Assembly (NCBI GenBank): GCA_964610175.1
Contig: CAZSVE010000046.1
Coordinates: 1-24,472 of the forward strand
From: CAZSVE01 sp964610175
GTDB taxonomy: Bacteria > Pseudomonadota > Gammaproteobacteria > HK1
Length of the DNA: 24,472 bases
Reading direction: 5' to 3'
Shown: one piece after another, positions 14,025 to 21,551 of the stretch
Numbering within the stretch: the stretch's first letter is position 1
Layout of the letters: the number at the start of each line of letters is the position of its first letter
The notes under the pieces: generated by a model
Databases searched by the model: none
What the model was told of the DNA's origin: nothing
The model's input: only the letters and a program-made list of their open reading frames with translations
Translations under genes and position numbers: made by a program

Positions 14025-14972
14025 CTACGCCGGAGTTGGAATATCGATGCTGGGATCCTCGCCAAACACACGGTTGCCGCCCGCCGCCTTGGCCCGATAG
14101 AGTTGTTTATCCGCCTCGGTGAGCATTTCCGAGGCATCCTTGAGGGGGCATTCCCCATTGCAGCTGGCGATACCAGCGGAGATGGTAAGCCAGAATGGTT
14201 TCTGGCCATCGAACGTGGTTCCCGCCACCGAATGCCGGATGCGATTGGCCAACGCATGGGCCCCGTCGATACCTTGTCCTCGGACGATGATCCCGAATTC
14301 CTCCCCCCCATACCGGGCGAATATGTTTTCTTCGAGCAGATCGTTTCGGATCACGGCGACCATGTGTTCGAGGACGGCATCTCCCGCCAAGTGTCCTCGG
14401 CTGTCATTGATTCGTTTGAAGTGATCGATGTCGATCAGGATAAGGCTGATGGCTTGGCGATGATGATGGGCATACGTCAGCTCCTGACGTAACGCCACCA
14501 GAAAATAGCGCCGGTTGAATACCCCGGTCAGATCGTCGTAGATGGTCTTCCTGTATTGATCCAGGTGGAAGGATTTTTCCAGGTGGTTGAGGTAGGTGAA
14601 CTTCAGGGTGTCGATTGCTCCGATTCGAAGCATGGCGCCATCTTGAAATGCGCACCGGGAGACTGCGATGCCATCCACATAGGTGCCACCGACACTATCA
14701 AGGTCGGTGATGATGGCGAGGCCTTTTTTGCTGATCTGCAATTCCGCGTGTTGCCGGGATACACCACTATCCATGAGGCGAATATCGCAATCCTCGGCGC
14801 ATCCAATCATAAACGCGGGTTTTCCGCCGAGTAGAAACAGTTTCCCGGACGAGCTCCCCGCGATGGTCAGCAATACCGCCTGGGTGCGCTCCAGAATACG
14901 GCGTTTCCTCGAGGAAAGCCCTTGGAAATCACGGCTACTCGGGCCGCTGTGGTTGCAATGGGCTACGTTCAC
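14025..14972 (-). CDS. FHA-GGDEF domain diguanylate cyclase
   Basis: About 315 residues. An FHA phosphothreonine-binding domain (about 30-120) shows the SRQHAEL core and the DLDSVGGTYVDG strand turn. It is followed by a GGDEF domain (about 150-305) with DDLTGVFNRRYF, the metal-binding DIDHFKRIND and the active-site RYGGEEFG. The catalytic residues are intact, so it probably makes cyclic di-GMP. The inhibitory RxxD I-site expected 5 residues before GGEEF is absent (LEEN there). The start is uncertain: the GTG at 14972 keeps the whole FHA domain without running towards the tRNA gene, but no Shine-Dalgarno is visible. FHA suggests activation by a Ser/Thr kinase that is not encoded here. Confidence 0.85.
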   Translation of the reverse strand: MNVAHCNHSGPSSRDFQGLSSRKRRILERTQAVLLTIAGSSSGKLFLLGGKPAFMIGCAEDCDIRLMDSGVSRQHAELQISKKGLAIITDLDSVGGTYVDGIAVSRCAFQDGAMLRIGAIDTLKFTYLNHLEKSFHLDQYRKTIYDDLTGVFNRRYFLVALRQELTYAHHHRQAISLILIDIDHFKRINDSRGHLAGDAVLEHMVAVIRNDLLEENIFARYGGEEFGIIVRGQGIDGAHALANRIRHSVAGTTFDGQKPFWLTISAGIASCNGECPLKDASEMLTEADKQLYRAKAAGGNRVFGEDPSIDIPTPA

Positions 14973-15161
14973 TGTATCGGTTTTTTGCCGGCCCCGATGG
15001 GATGGGTGCTCCTGTGGGGCATGATTGGATAGCAGTCGGAATATTCTCCCGAGCGGAGCAACCAATGAGCCGAAAGCCGACCCCGGAAATCGCTGCAAGG
15101 GCCGTAGGGCGAGGATGTATCTCCGATACCTGTATATTTGGTGAGATTCTCGAAGCAAAGT

Positions 15162-15238
15162 TGGTCGGGGTGAGAGGATTCGAACCTCCGGCCCCTGCCT
15201 CCCGAAGGCAGTGCTCTACCAAGCTGAGCTACACCCCG
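15162..15238 (-). tRNA. tRNA-Pro (anticodon CGG)
   Basis: The minus strand folds as a full cloverleaf of 77 bases: acceptor CGGGGTG/CACCCCG, D-arm AGCTCAGCTTGGTAGAGC, anticodon stem CTGCC/GGCAG with loop TTCGGGA (anticodon CGG, 15202-15204), T-loop GGTTCGAATCC, discriminator A and an encoded CCA (15162-15164). It decodes CCG proline codons. It lies between the GGDEF gene and the divergent sigma-54 activator. Confidence 0.97.
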
Positions 15239-15318
15239 AAATTTGCTTCCAGCTGGGGCGGTTATTCTATAGAACAGTTCCCGATGCGTAAACAAAAATA
15301 AACTTGCAAGGGACGGAT

Positions 15319-16866
15319 ATGCATTCTTTTACACCCAACGATATTCCAGGGGTACTTCATGCGTTAAGGTCCCGCCTGTATTCCGTGAATCAGGCATGGA
15401 CGGTGGACGACTATCGGGAATTGCTTCGGTTTTACGTGGAGATCGTGCCGAAATTGCTGGATGCCGAACGTTGCGGGGTCTTCGTTGCCAATGCCTCGAC
15501 GCGGGAGATCCTATCCAAGGTGGGCACGGGGATCAGCGATGGCGAGATTGCAGCTCCCCTGGAAGGGAGTGCGGTGGGGCGTTCTATCTTGCTTGGCCGC
15601 TGCGTCATCGAGAATGACCTTGTCGATCACCCCGGATTTCACCGTGCTACCGATGCCAGGACCGGTTTCGTTACCCGGACGCTGATTTCGGTCCCGATCC
15701 GAAGCGTGGTGGACGAGGAAACCATCGGCGCGATCCAGGTCCTGAATAAACGGAATGAGGGGAGATTCACCGACGAAGATGAGCGAATCCTTACGCATTG
15801 CGCCAATCATCTATCCGTCGCGCTGAACAGTATTTTACTGAATGACGAAATCCTGGGGCTTGTGCATCGACTACAGGAGGCTGCCCGATTTGGTGCCATC
15901 GGGTCCGATGATACCCCCTGTGTGGCCAAAAGCGCCGCGATGCGCAAGGTTCTCGGCGAGGTCGCCATGGTCGGCGGTACCTCCGCCAATGTGCTTATTC
16001 GGGGGGAGAACGGAACGGGAAAGGAGATCATCGCCCGAATGATCCACCATGGCAGTGATCGACGGGATGGCCCTTTCGTGGCCATCAACTGCGCGGCCAT
16101 CCCGGAGGCCCTGATCGAGGCCGAGTTCTTCGGCCATGAGAAGGGGGCATTTACCGGTGCACTGAGGGAACGCAAGGGACGCCTGGAGGAGGCCGATAGC
16201 GGCACGTTATTCCTGGATGAGCTGGGAGACATGCCCGTTGCCATGCAACCGAAACTGTTGCGGGCCATCCAGGAGGGGGAATGCGCGCGCCTGGGCAGCA
16301 ATCGGGTGAGAAAGTTCGATTTCCGGATCATCAGTGCCACCAGTCATGATCTGCACCGCGACATTGCCGATGGGTCGTTTCGGGAAGACTTGTACTATCG
16401 TCTCTTCGCCGTGGAGATTATCGTACCGGCGCTGCGCCAGCGCCGGGAGGATATCGCACCCCTCGCCTCGATGTTTCTGGAGGAGACCTGCCGCCGTTTC
16501 GGTAGGCATCTGGCCGGATTTTCCAATGAATTGCTTACCCTGTTGGAGGGCTACGCCTGGCCCGGCAACGTTCGGCAGCTACGCCACGAGATCGAGCGTC
16601 TGGTGGCACTGACCCCCGAGGGGCATCGCGCAACCCCGGATAACTGCTCGGAGGAACTGAATTTTTCCAGGGACCCCGGTGTCGGCGATGTCCCGGACGG
16701 TACGCAGGGTTCCACCTTGCCGGAGCAGGTGAGTGCGCTGGAAATCAGGTTGATCCGGGAGGCCTTGCGATCTGTCTGTGGCAATAAGCTACGGGCCGCC
16801 GGGGTCCTTGGCATTAGTCGCCAGGGGTTGGATAACAAGATGCGGCGTTATGGGATCTCCGTCTGA
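15319..16866 (+). CDS. Sigma-54-dependent transcriptional activator with GAF sensor domain
   Basis: 515-residue enhancer-binding protein. An N-terminal GAF domain (about 30-185) is followed by an AAA+ domain with Walker A GENGTGKE (about 230-237), the sigma-54-contacting GAFTGA loop (about 276), Walker B GTLFLDELGDMP and the WPGNVRQL sensor II. It ends in a Fis-type helix-turn-helix (NKLRAAGVLGISRQGLDNKM). The start at 15319 has AAGGGA (15308-15313) at good spacing; a TTG 15 bases upstream is less likely. The architecture resembles NorR/FhlA-type regulators, but the ligand is unknown. No obvious target operon is adjacent, since it converges with dnaB and diverges from tRNA-Pro, so it probably acts at a distance. 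Confidence 0.92.
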   Translation: MHSFTPNDIPGVLHALRSRLYSVNQAWTVDDYRELLRFYVEIVPKLLDAERCGVFVANASTREILSKVGTGISDGEIAAPLEGSAVGRSILLGRCVIENDLVDHPGFHRATDARTGFVTRTLISVPIRSVVDEETIGAIQVLNKRNEGRFTDEDERILTHCANHLSVALNSILLNDEILGLVHRLQEAARFGAIGSDDTPCVAKSAAMRKVLGEVAMVGGTSANVLIRGENGTGKEIIARMIHHGSDRRDGPFVAINCAAIPEALIEAEFFGHEKGAFTGALRERKGRLEEADSGTLFLDELGDMPVAMQPKLLRAIQEGECARLGSNRVRKFDFRIISATSHDLHRDIADGSFREDLYYRLFAVEIIVPALRQRREDIAPLASMFLEETCRRFGRHLAGFSNELLTLLEGYAWPGNVRQLRHEIERLVALTPEGHRATPDNCSEELNFSRDPGVGDVPDGTQGSTLPEQVSALEIRLIREALRSVCGNKLRAAGVLGISRQGLDNKMRRYGISV

Positions 16867-16896
16867 GGGGTTTGGATATCCAATCACGGCGATGGG

Positions 16897-16929
16897 CGCC
16901 CGGCCGAGTGTTACGGCAAACAACGGGCG
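16897..16929. terminator. Hairpin between the convergent sigma-54 activator gene and dnaB
   Basis: An outer CGCCCG/CGGGCG pair encloses an inner GCCG/CGGC pair in the 81-base convergent gap. There is no T-run, so a terminator role is tentative. Confidence 0.3.
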
Positions 16930-16947
16930 TGAGACGTGGTTGCGAAA

Positions 16948-18342
16948 TTACGGAGGGTAGGCGTTATCCGGCAGTCCGGAATAGTTCTCGAACTTGGTGT
17001 GTTTGCCCAGGAAAGTGAGGTTGATGCGTCCGGTGGGTCCATTTCGTTGTTTGGCGACGTCGATCTCGGCCATCCCCTTGTCCGGGCTTTCCTCGTTGTA
17101 TACCTCGTCGCGATAGATGAAGAGGATTAGATCGGCATCCTGCTCGATGGCTCCCGACTCCCGGAGGTCGGACATGATCGGGCGTTTGTTGGGGCGTTGC
17201 TCGAGACTGCGATTCAACTGTGACAGGGCGACCAGCGGTACTTCCAGTTCCCGCGCCATGGCCTTCAAGGTTCGGGAGATCTCGGATATCTCGGTGGCGC
17301 GGTTTTCCTTGGTGTTGGGGACCTGCATCAATTGCAGGTAATCGACAACAACGAGGCCGAGTCCATGTTCACGCTTCAGTCTTCGGCAACGGGCCCTTAG
17401 CTCCATGGGAGTCAGGGCGGGGGTATCGTCGATGAAGATCGCGGTGTCGTTGAGCATGCTCACCGACGATGTAATTCGCGGCCAGTCGGCATCGGCGAGT
17501 TTCCCCGTCCGTATGGCGTGTTGGTCGATCCTTCCCAGTGACGAGATCATGCGCGTGATGAGTTGCTCGGCGGACATTTCCATGCTGAATATGCCTACGG
17601 GGAGTCTGTCCTTGATGGCGGCGTGTTCGGCGATATTCATGGCAAGGGCGGTTTTGCCCATGGAAGGGCGGCCCGCGATGATGATGAGATCCCCGGACTG
17701 AAGGCCGGAGGTCTTTTGGTCCAGATCGGTAAAGCCCGTGGCGATTCCGGTGATCGGGTCGTCGCGATGGAATAGCGTGTCGATGCGGTCGACCACATCG
17801 GGTAGGATTTCCTGGACGGCAGAGAATCCACTTGTCAGGCGACCGCCTTGTTCGGCCAGGGAGAATACGAGCTGTTCGGCATGGTCCAAAAGCTCGCCAC
17901 TATTTCTTCCCCCGGAATCGAAACCGCTGTTGCTGATGTCATTTCCGACCTGGATCAATCTCCGCAATACGGCGCGTTCCCGAACGATATCGGCATATGC
18001 GGCGATATTGGCCGCGCTGGGCGTATTCTTGGCAAGCTCCCCGAGATAGGCCATGCCGCCTACCCCGTTTATCTCATTGCGCTTTTCCAGATACTCGGTA
18101 ACGGTGATTACATCCACCGGGGAGTCGCCCTGGGCGAGCATGCGGACCGCATCGAATATGATCTGGTGATCACGGCGGTAAAAGTCCACCGTCCCCAACC
18201 TGTCGGCGATTTGATCCCAGGCCGACCCATTCAGCATCAATCCTCCCAGGACGGATTGTTCCGCTTCGATGGAATGAGGAGGAAGCTTCAGCTTGGAGAC
18301 GTTATAGTCCGCTTGCTTTTCCGCGACGCCATATCCTGGCAT
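16948..18342 (-). CDS. dnaB: Replicative DNA helicase DnaB
   Basis: Hexameric 5'-3' helicase of the replication fork. The 464-residue product has the N-terminal DnaG-interacting domain beginning LPPHSIEAEQSVLGGLM, Walker A AGRPSMGKTA (about 223-232), Walker B LVVVDYLQLM, and the downstream SQLNRSLEQRPNKRP and DLRESGAIEQDAD motifs. It is uninterrupted (no intein). The ATG at 18342 has AGGG about 10 bases upstream; the frame above it is repeat A11 sequence. It is the last gene of the rpsF-rpsR-DUF2232-rplI-dnaB series, separated from rplI by 256 bases holding copy A11. The alr gene that often follows is missing. Confidence 0.97.
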   Translation of the reverse strand: MPGYGVAEKQADYNVSKLKLPPHSIEAEQSVLGGLMLNGSAWDQIADRLGTVDFYRRDHQIIFDAVRMLAQGDSPVDVITVTEYLEKRNEINGVGGMAYLGELAKNTPSAANIAAYADIVRERAVLRRLIQVGNDISNSGFDSGGRNSGELLDHAEQLVFSLAEQGGRLTSGFSAVQEILPDVVDRIDTLFHRDDPITGIATGFTDLDQKTSGLQSGDLIIIAGRPSMGKTALAMNIAEHAAIKDRLPVGIFSMEMSAEQLITRMISSLGRIDQHAIRTGKLADADWPRITSSVSMLNDTAIFIDDTPALTPMELRARCRRLKREHGLGLVVVDYLQLMQVPNTKENRATEISEISRTLKAMARELEVPLVALSQLNRSLEQRPNKRPIMSDLRESGAIEQDADLILFIYRDEVYNEESPDKGMAEIDVAKQRNGPTGRINLTFLGKHTKFENYSGLPDNAYPP

Positions 18343-18378
18343 GATTTTTTTACCCTGGATTTTACGGATTTGCCAATC

Positions 18379-18493
18379 CTGTTTATTTTCCGCTCGTTTT
18401 CGCAAATGAGCCGAATTTTGCGACACGCCGGCTTTACCGTACCGGTGGGTGCTGGACCATACTTTTGCGGTTTCGATGCGAGGCTTTGCCGGT
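18379..18493 (+). repeat. Family A dispersed repeat, copy A11
   Basis: Forward copy, opposite to transcription, between rplI and dnaB. It begins TGTTTATTTTCCGCTCGTTT and ends GAGGCTTTGCCGG, and is diverged in the right half. It would lie in the dnaB leader. Confidence 0.75.
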
Positions 18494-18598
18494 GGTGGAT
18501 GGGGGTGGGCCGAATTCCGCTTGCGATGGCAAAAACGGCCCTTTCGGGCGGGGGATATCCGTTACGGATTTTGTGGGGGTCGGTCATTCCGCGACCGA

Positions 18599-19048
18599 TC
18601 ATTCCGGAACCACATTGACCTTGATTATCGCTTCCACGTCGGGATGCAGATGAACGGTAATTTCGTGTTCTCCGGTGCGACGTAGCGGCCCCGTGGGTAG
18701 ACGGATCTCTTCTCTTTCGATTTCGACACCTGCCTCCATGGCCGTCGCCGCGATTTCCTTGGCGCTCACGGAACCGAATAGTCGTCCTTCATCACCGCCG
18801 GCCCTGGCGGAGATGGAGATGGCGAGATCATCGATCTTTTCGGCACGAGCTCGGGCGTTTTCCAGGCTCTCGTTTTGTTGTTTTTCCAGTTCGGCTCGTC
18901 TTGCTTCGAATGTAGCTACATTCTCGGGGGTTGCGAGCACGGCTTTTCCTTTCGGGAGCAGGTGATTACGCGCGTAGCCCGATTTGACCTTTACGATGTC
19001 CCCTAAAACCCCAAGATTTTCTGTCTTCTCCAGAAGGATTATTTCCAT
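18599..19048 (-). CDS. rplI: 50S ribosomal protein bL9
   Basis: 149 residues, the same length as E. coli L9. It begins with the signature MEIILLEKTENLGVLGDIV, followed by VKSGYARNHLLPKGKA (rRNA-binding N-domain), a long charged connecting helix (about 45-75) and the C-terminal domain with RLFGSVSAKEIA. GAGG about 6 bases upstream supports the start. It lies 38 bases downstream of the DUF2232 gene and is surely in the same transcript. Confidence 0.97.
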   Translation of the reverse strand: MEIILLEKTENLGVLGDIVKVKSGYARNHLLPKGKAVLATPENVATFEARRAELEKQQNESLENARARAEKIDDLAISISARAGGDEGRLFGSVSAKEIAATAMEAGVEIEREEIRLPTGPLRRTGEHEITVHLHPDVEAIIKVNVVPE

Positions 19049-19086
19049 CCTACACCTCGTGTATGTGATCGTCGATTGCTATGAAT

Positions 19087-20001
19087 TCAAGGCTTGCGCG
19101 CACCTTGCTTGTTCGTGGCGCGTGCGCGAAAGTCGAAGAAAGCATCCATGAGCCCGGTGATTGCCAACAGGCTCGTCGTAATATTCGGAATCAATATCAA
19201 TAGGAGATAAAGGGCCACGAGCCAGTTCCCCGATACCCCGCGCATGGCAACGATCCCATGGGAAACGGCAAGCCCTTGGAACAGATACAGGATAACGAGA
19301 ATCTGCAGGAACCCGTTGCCGATTCCGCTTGTTCGGCCCATGATCATCGCGATGCCTCCAATGATGATGGCTGTGATGGCAAGCCGCGGATCGAAGCGCA
19401 GGCCATGAAATTCGTTCCTGAAGCCGCCGGGGTTATCCAGGATGGCATGCCACCAGCGGGCCAGGAACAAGACAAGGATCGTCCCGAACATGATGCCCGC
19501 GGGCAATGCGGTCATCATCATGGGCGCCAATGCATCGACCAGCCTTTCCAGATTTTCCGTGTTTTGGGCATCGATGATGGATGTCTGCTCCGGCGTGATC
19601 AATATCGCATACAGCCAATTTCGCCACCAGAGCAACGGGTCCTCGATGGCCGCGTGCAAGGCAACCACCCCGGCAGCGGCGCAAAGACCTGCTACGGTTA
19701 TGGTCGTCGCAAGCGATCGGGTACGACGAAGCGTGGCGGCAAGCAACAGGACCGGTAATCCCGTCAGTATCGTGAATACGATGACGGAGTCCGGTGTACC
19801 CATGAAAAAACGCATGGCAATACCCGCCAGGAGTATGGCCGCGCTTGTCACCAGGGTTCCCTCGGCAAACCCGTTCCTAAGCGTGGTAAGGCCCATGATG
19901 CCTCCGCTGATGAAACCAAGCGGCGGAAGCATCAAAGGCAAGGTGGCCATTATGATGGCCAGGGAACGAACTCGCATGACGAGAGATAGGAACGCATGCA
20001 C
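19087..20001 (-). CDS. DUF2232 family inner-membrane protein
   Basis: About 304 residues with roughly eight hydrophobic segments, matching the gammaproteobacterial DUF2232 proteins encoded between rpsR and rplI. Recognisable parts are LPPLGFISGGIMGLTTLRNG near the start and WWRNWLYAIL in the middle, with a basic tail (RARATNKQGARKP). Its function is unknown; the constant ribosomal-protein context hints at a link to growth or envelope functions but proves nothing. The start is uncertain: the GTG at 20001 fits the expected length, and an ATG at 19977 is the alternative. Repeat A12 separates it from rpsR. Confidence 0.8.
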   Translation of the reverse strand: MHAFLSLVMRVRSLAIIMATLPLMLPPLGFISGGIMGLTTLRNGFAEGTLVTSAAILLAGIAMRFFMGTPDSVIVFTILTGLPVLLLAATLRRTRSLATTITVAGLCAAAGVVALHAAIEDPLLWWRNWLYAILITPEQTSIIDAQNTENLERLVDALAPMMMTALPAGIMFGTILVLFLARWWHAILDNPGGFRNEFHGLRFDPRLAITAIIIGGIAMIMGRTSGIGNGFLQILVILYLFQGLAVSHGIVAMRGVSGNWLVALYLLLILIPNITTSLLAITGLMDAFFDFRARATNKQGARKP

Positions 20002-20150
20002 GGGGATCGTCTTCTCGTAATTCGTTGTGTGGCGATGCGGCTTTCGAACACGCTGCACGCCGTTGTCGTGGAAGAGGCCACGCGGAGTTTCGATTGTCTC
20101 CCATCTTTATGTTCGACAGGAGCATATCGTCGAAGGCGCGGCATGATTAT

Positions 20151-20259
20151 TTTGTTTGTTTCCCGCTCATCTTCGCAAATGATCAAGTTTTACAAAACAG
20201 CAATTTTGCTTTACCGATGCCGGGTCATGCTTTATCGGTTCGAGCACAAGCTTCGCTAG
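20151..20259 (+). repeat. Family A dispersed repeat, copy A12, abutting rpsR
   Basis: Full-length forward copy (TTTGTTTGTTTCCCGCTCAT ... GAGCACAAGCTTCGCTAG). Its terminal CTA is the complement of the rpsR stop codon TAG (20256-20258). It has the internal ACCGAT/ATCGGT stem with a 15-base loop. Confidence 0.9.
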
Positions 20260-20486
20260 TGGTAATGGCTATCGCTATAGGGTAACAGGGCCAGATATCG
20301 GGCACGCTTGATGGCGCGGGATAGTTGCCGTTGATATTTCGATTTGGTGCCCGTAATTCGGCTTGGCACGATCTTGCCCGTTTCCGTGATATACCCTTTT
20401 AGTGTGTTGATGTCCTTGTAATCTATCTCCTTTATCCCTTCGACCGTGAATCGGCAATATCGGCGGCGGCGAAAATAACGTGACAT
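20256..20486 (-). CDS. rpsR: 30S ribosomal protein bS18
   Basis: 76 residues (E. coli 75). MSRYFRRRRYCRFTVEG, the YKDINTLKGYITETGKI segment and the SRAIKRARYLALLPYSD end are diagnostic. S18 binds the 30S platform as a heterodimer with S6. The start is supported by GAGGAG upstream, which lies over the end of rpsF; the gap to rpsF is only 14 bases, so priB, which many gammaproteobacteria have here, is absent. The TAG stop is formed by the terminal CTA of repeat A12. Confidence 0.97.
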   Translation of the reverse strand: MSRYFRRRRYCRFTVEGIKEIDYKDINTLKGYITETGKIVPSRITGTKSKYQRQLSRAIKRARYLALLPYSDSHYH

Positions 20487-20500
20487 ATTCTCGGCTCCTC

Positions 20501-21025
20501 TTATGTTTCGGTGTTGGTACTGGTATCGGCGTCCGGGGATTCGTCCGTTTTCATGTCCGTATCCGCGGACGGAGTTTCCTCGTCGCTCTGGGATTCATCC
20601 TCGATCGACATCTCATCCGTACCATCGGCCGGCGATTCCGGTTCATCCCGATTTTCGGGTTGCGCCGACTGTTCGGCAAGGATCCGATCTTCTGCTTCGC
20701 GCTCCTCCTTCGATTTTGCCAGTGGTGAGGGTTCGGTAATGGCTTCCTTGCGCAAAATCACCAGGTTGCGAATTATCGCATCATCGAAGTGAAAGGAGTT
20801 GGTCAGTTCGCTCAGGGTCTCGGGCGTGCATTCCACGTTCATCAGCACGTAGTAGGCCTTGAGCACCTTTTTGATGGGGTAGGCAAGTTGCCGGCGTCCC
20901 CAATCTTCCTCGCGGTGAATCGTGCCGCCTTGTTCGACGATCATGGCGCGGTAGCGCTCGATCATGGTGGGGACTTGTGCGCCTTGGTCGGGATGGACCA
21001 AAAACACGATCTCGTAGTGTCTCAT
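20501..21025 (-). CDS. rpsF: 30S ribosomal protein bS6 with long acidic tail
   Basis: 174 residues. The first about 97 are a normal S6 fold: MRHYEIVFLVHPDQ, the DWGRRQLAYPIKK loop, AYYVLMNVEC and DDAIIRNLVI. After that comes a tail of about 77 residues rich in Glu, Asp, Ser and Thr (for example DEMSIEDESQSDEETP), giving a protein clearly longer than E. coli S6 (about 131-135). S6 tails can be glutamylated by RimK, but this one ends in ET rather than Glu-Glu. The start is supported by AAGGAG 8 bases before the ATG. It is the first gene of the rpsF-rpsR-DUF2232-rplI-dnaB series, with a structured leader upstream. Confidence 0.95.
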   Translation of the reverse strand: MRHYEIVFLVHPDQGAQVPTMIERYRAMIVEQGGTIHREEDWGRRQLAYPIKKVLKAYYVLMNVECTPETLSELTNSFHFDDAIIRNLVILRKEAITEPSPLAKSKEEREAEDRILAEQSAQPENRDEPESPADGTDEMSIEDESQSDEETPSADTDMKTDESPDADTSTNTET

Positions 21026-21066
21026 TACAAGACTCCTTATGGTTTAGCGCCGAAGAGGCCTCTAAG

Positions 21067-21098
21067 CCTTGCCTCTTATGGAAAGAGACGGGGCAAGG
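21067..21098 (-). promoter_or_regulatory. S6:S18-binding leader motif of the rpsF mRNA (autoregulation)
   Basis: On the minus strand CCTTGC/GCAAGG forms an outer 6-bp stem, CTCTT/AAGAG an inner 5-bp hairpin with loop TCCAT, and a one-sided bulge CCCGT lies between them. A CCG in a bulge between a stem and a hairpin is the known S6:S18 recognition motif, copied from 16S rRNA helix 22. It lies 41 bases before the rpsF start, the position expected for feedback control. Confidence 0.75.
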
Positions 21099-21138
21099 AG
21101 TGGCAATAGAAGGGAGAAACGATAATTTTCGAGTCTGA

Positions 21139-21248
21139 TTTGTTTATTTCCCGCTCAGCTTCGCAAATGAACCAGATTCTACGGAACAGCAATTTTGCTT
21201 TAGCGATGCTAAATCATGCTTTGATGGTTCGAGCACAAGCTTTGCTCG
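21139..21248 (+). repeat. Family A dispersed repeat, copy A13
   Basis: Full-length forward copy (TTTGTTTATTTCCCGCTCAG ... GAGCACAAGCTTTGCTCG), upstream of the rpsF leader. Bases 21249-21505, between it and fragment A14, hold no recognisable feature apart from a small direct repeat (GGGATAATTCCGGGATGATT). Confidence 0.85.
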
Positions 21249-21505
21249 TCATGCCCTTTCGCACGCTGCGTTCAAAGAGAAATTTCATGCGCGATAAGTC
21301 GCATCGTTTTCATGGTGGCCATGAACCCCGGCGTCTCGAGATTATCTCGGGATAATTCCGGGATGATTTCTGGGTCGTGGCAAAACCACGACGGCAGATT
21401 ACGACTTGCCGGGCCGTTGCGCAATAGCGGCGAAGTTTACCACGTATTTGTCCGAAACCGACTCTCTGCTTCTCTTGCCGTGTCCTTTTAGCGGAGAAAT
21501 GGGGC

Positions 21506-21551
21506 TTCATCGATACATGAATCATGTCGGTCTGAGGCGAAGCTTCGCTAG
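21506..21551 (+). repeat. Family A fragment A14 at the dnaQ 3' end
   Basis: Only the right end of an A element (GATACATGAATCATG, GGTCTGAGGCGAAGCTTCGC, then TAG), closest to copy A1. Its terminal CTA complements the dnaQ stop codon (21548-21550). Confidence 0.65.

Noticed and set aside
14973..15158. Upstream extension of the FHA-GGDEF protein
   Set aside because: It would start 4 bases from the tRNA-Pro gene and adds Arg-rich, non-domain sequence.
16948..18342. Intein in DnaB
   Set aside because: DnaB is a common intein host, but the helicase motifs are contiguous and the length is normal.
141..21248. Repeated peptide-like frame across A copies (FISRSASQM ... GHALSVRAQASL)
   Set aside because: Several copies are open in this frame, but the frame is broken by indels in others, lacks a consistent start, and the same DNA is often open in a second frame. 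It is a by-product of a conserved low-stop sequence, not a protein.
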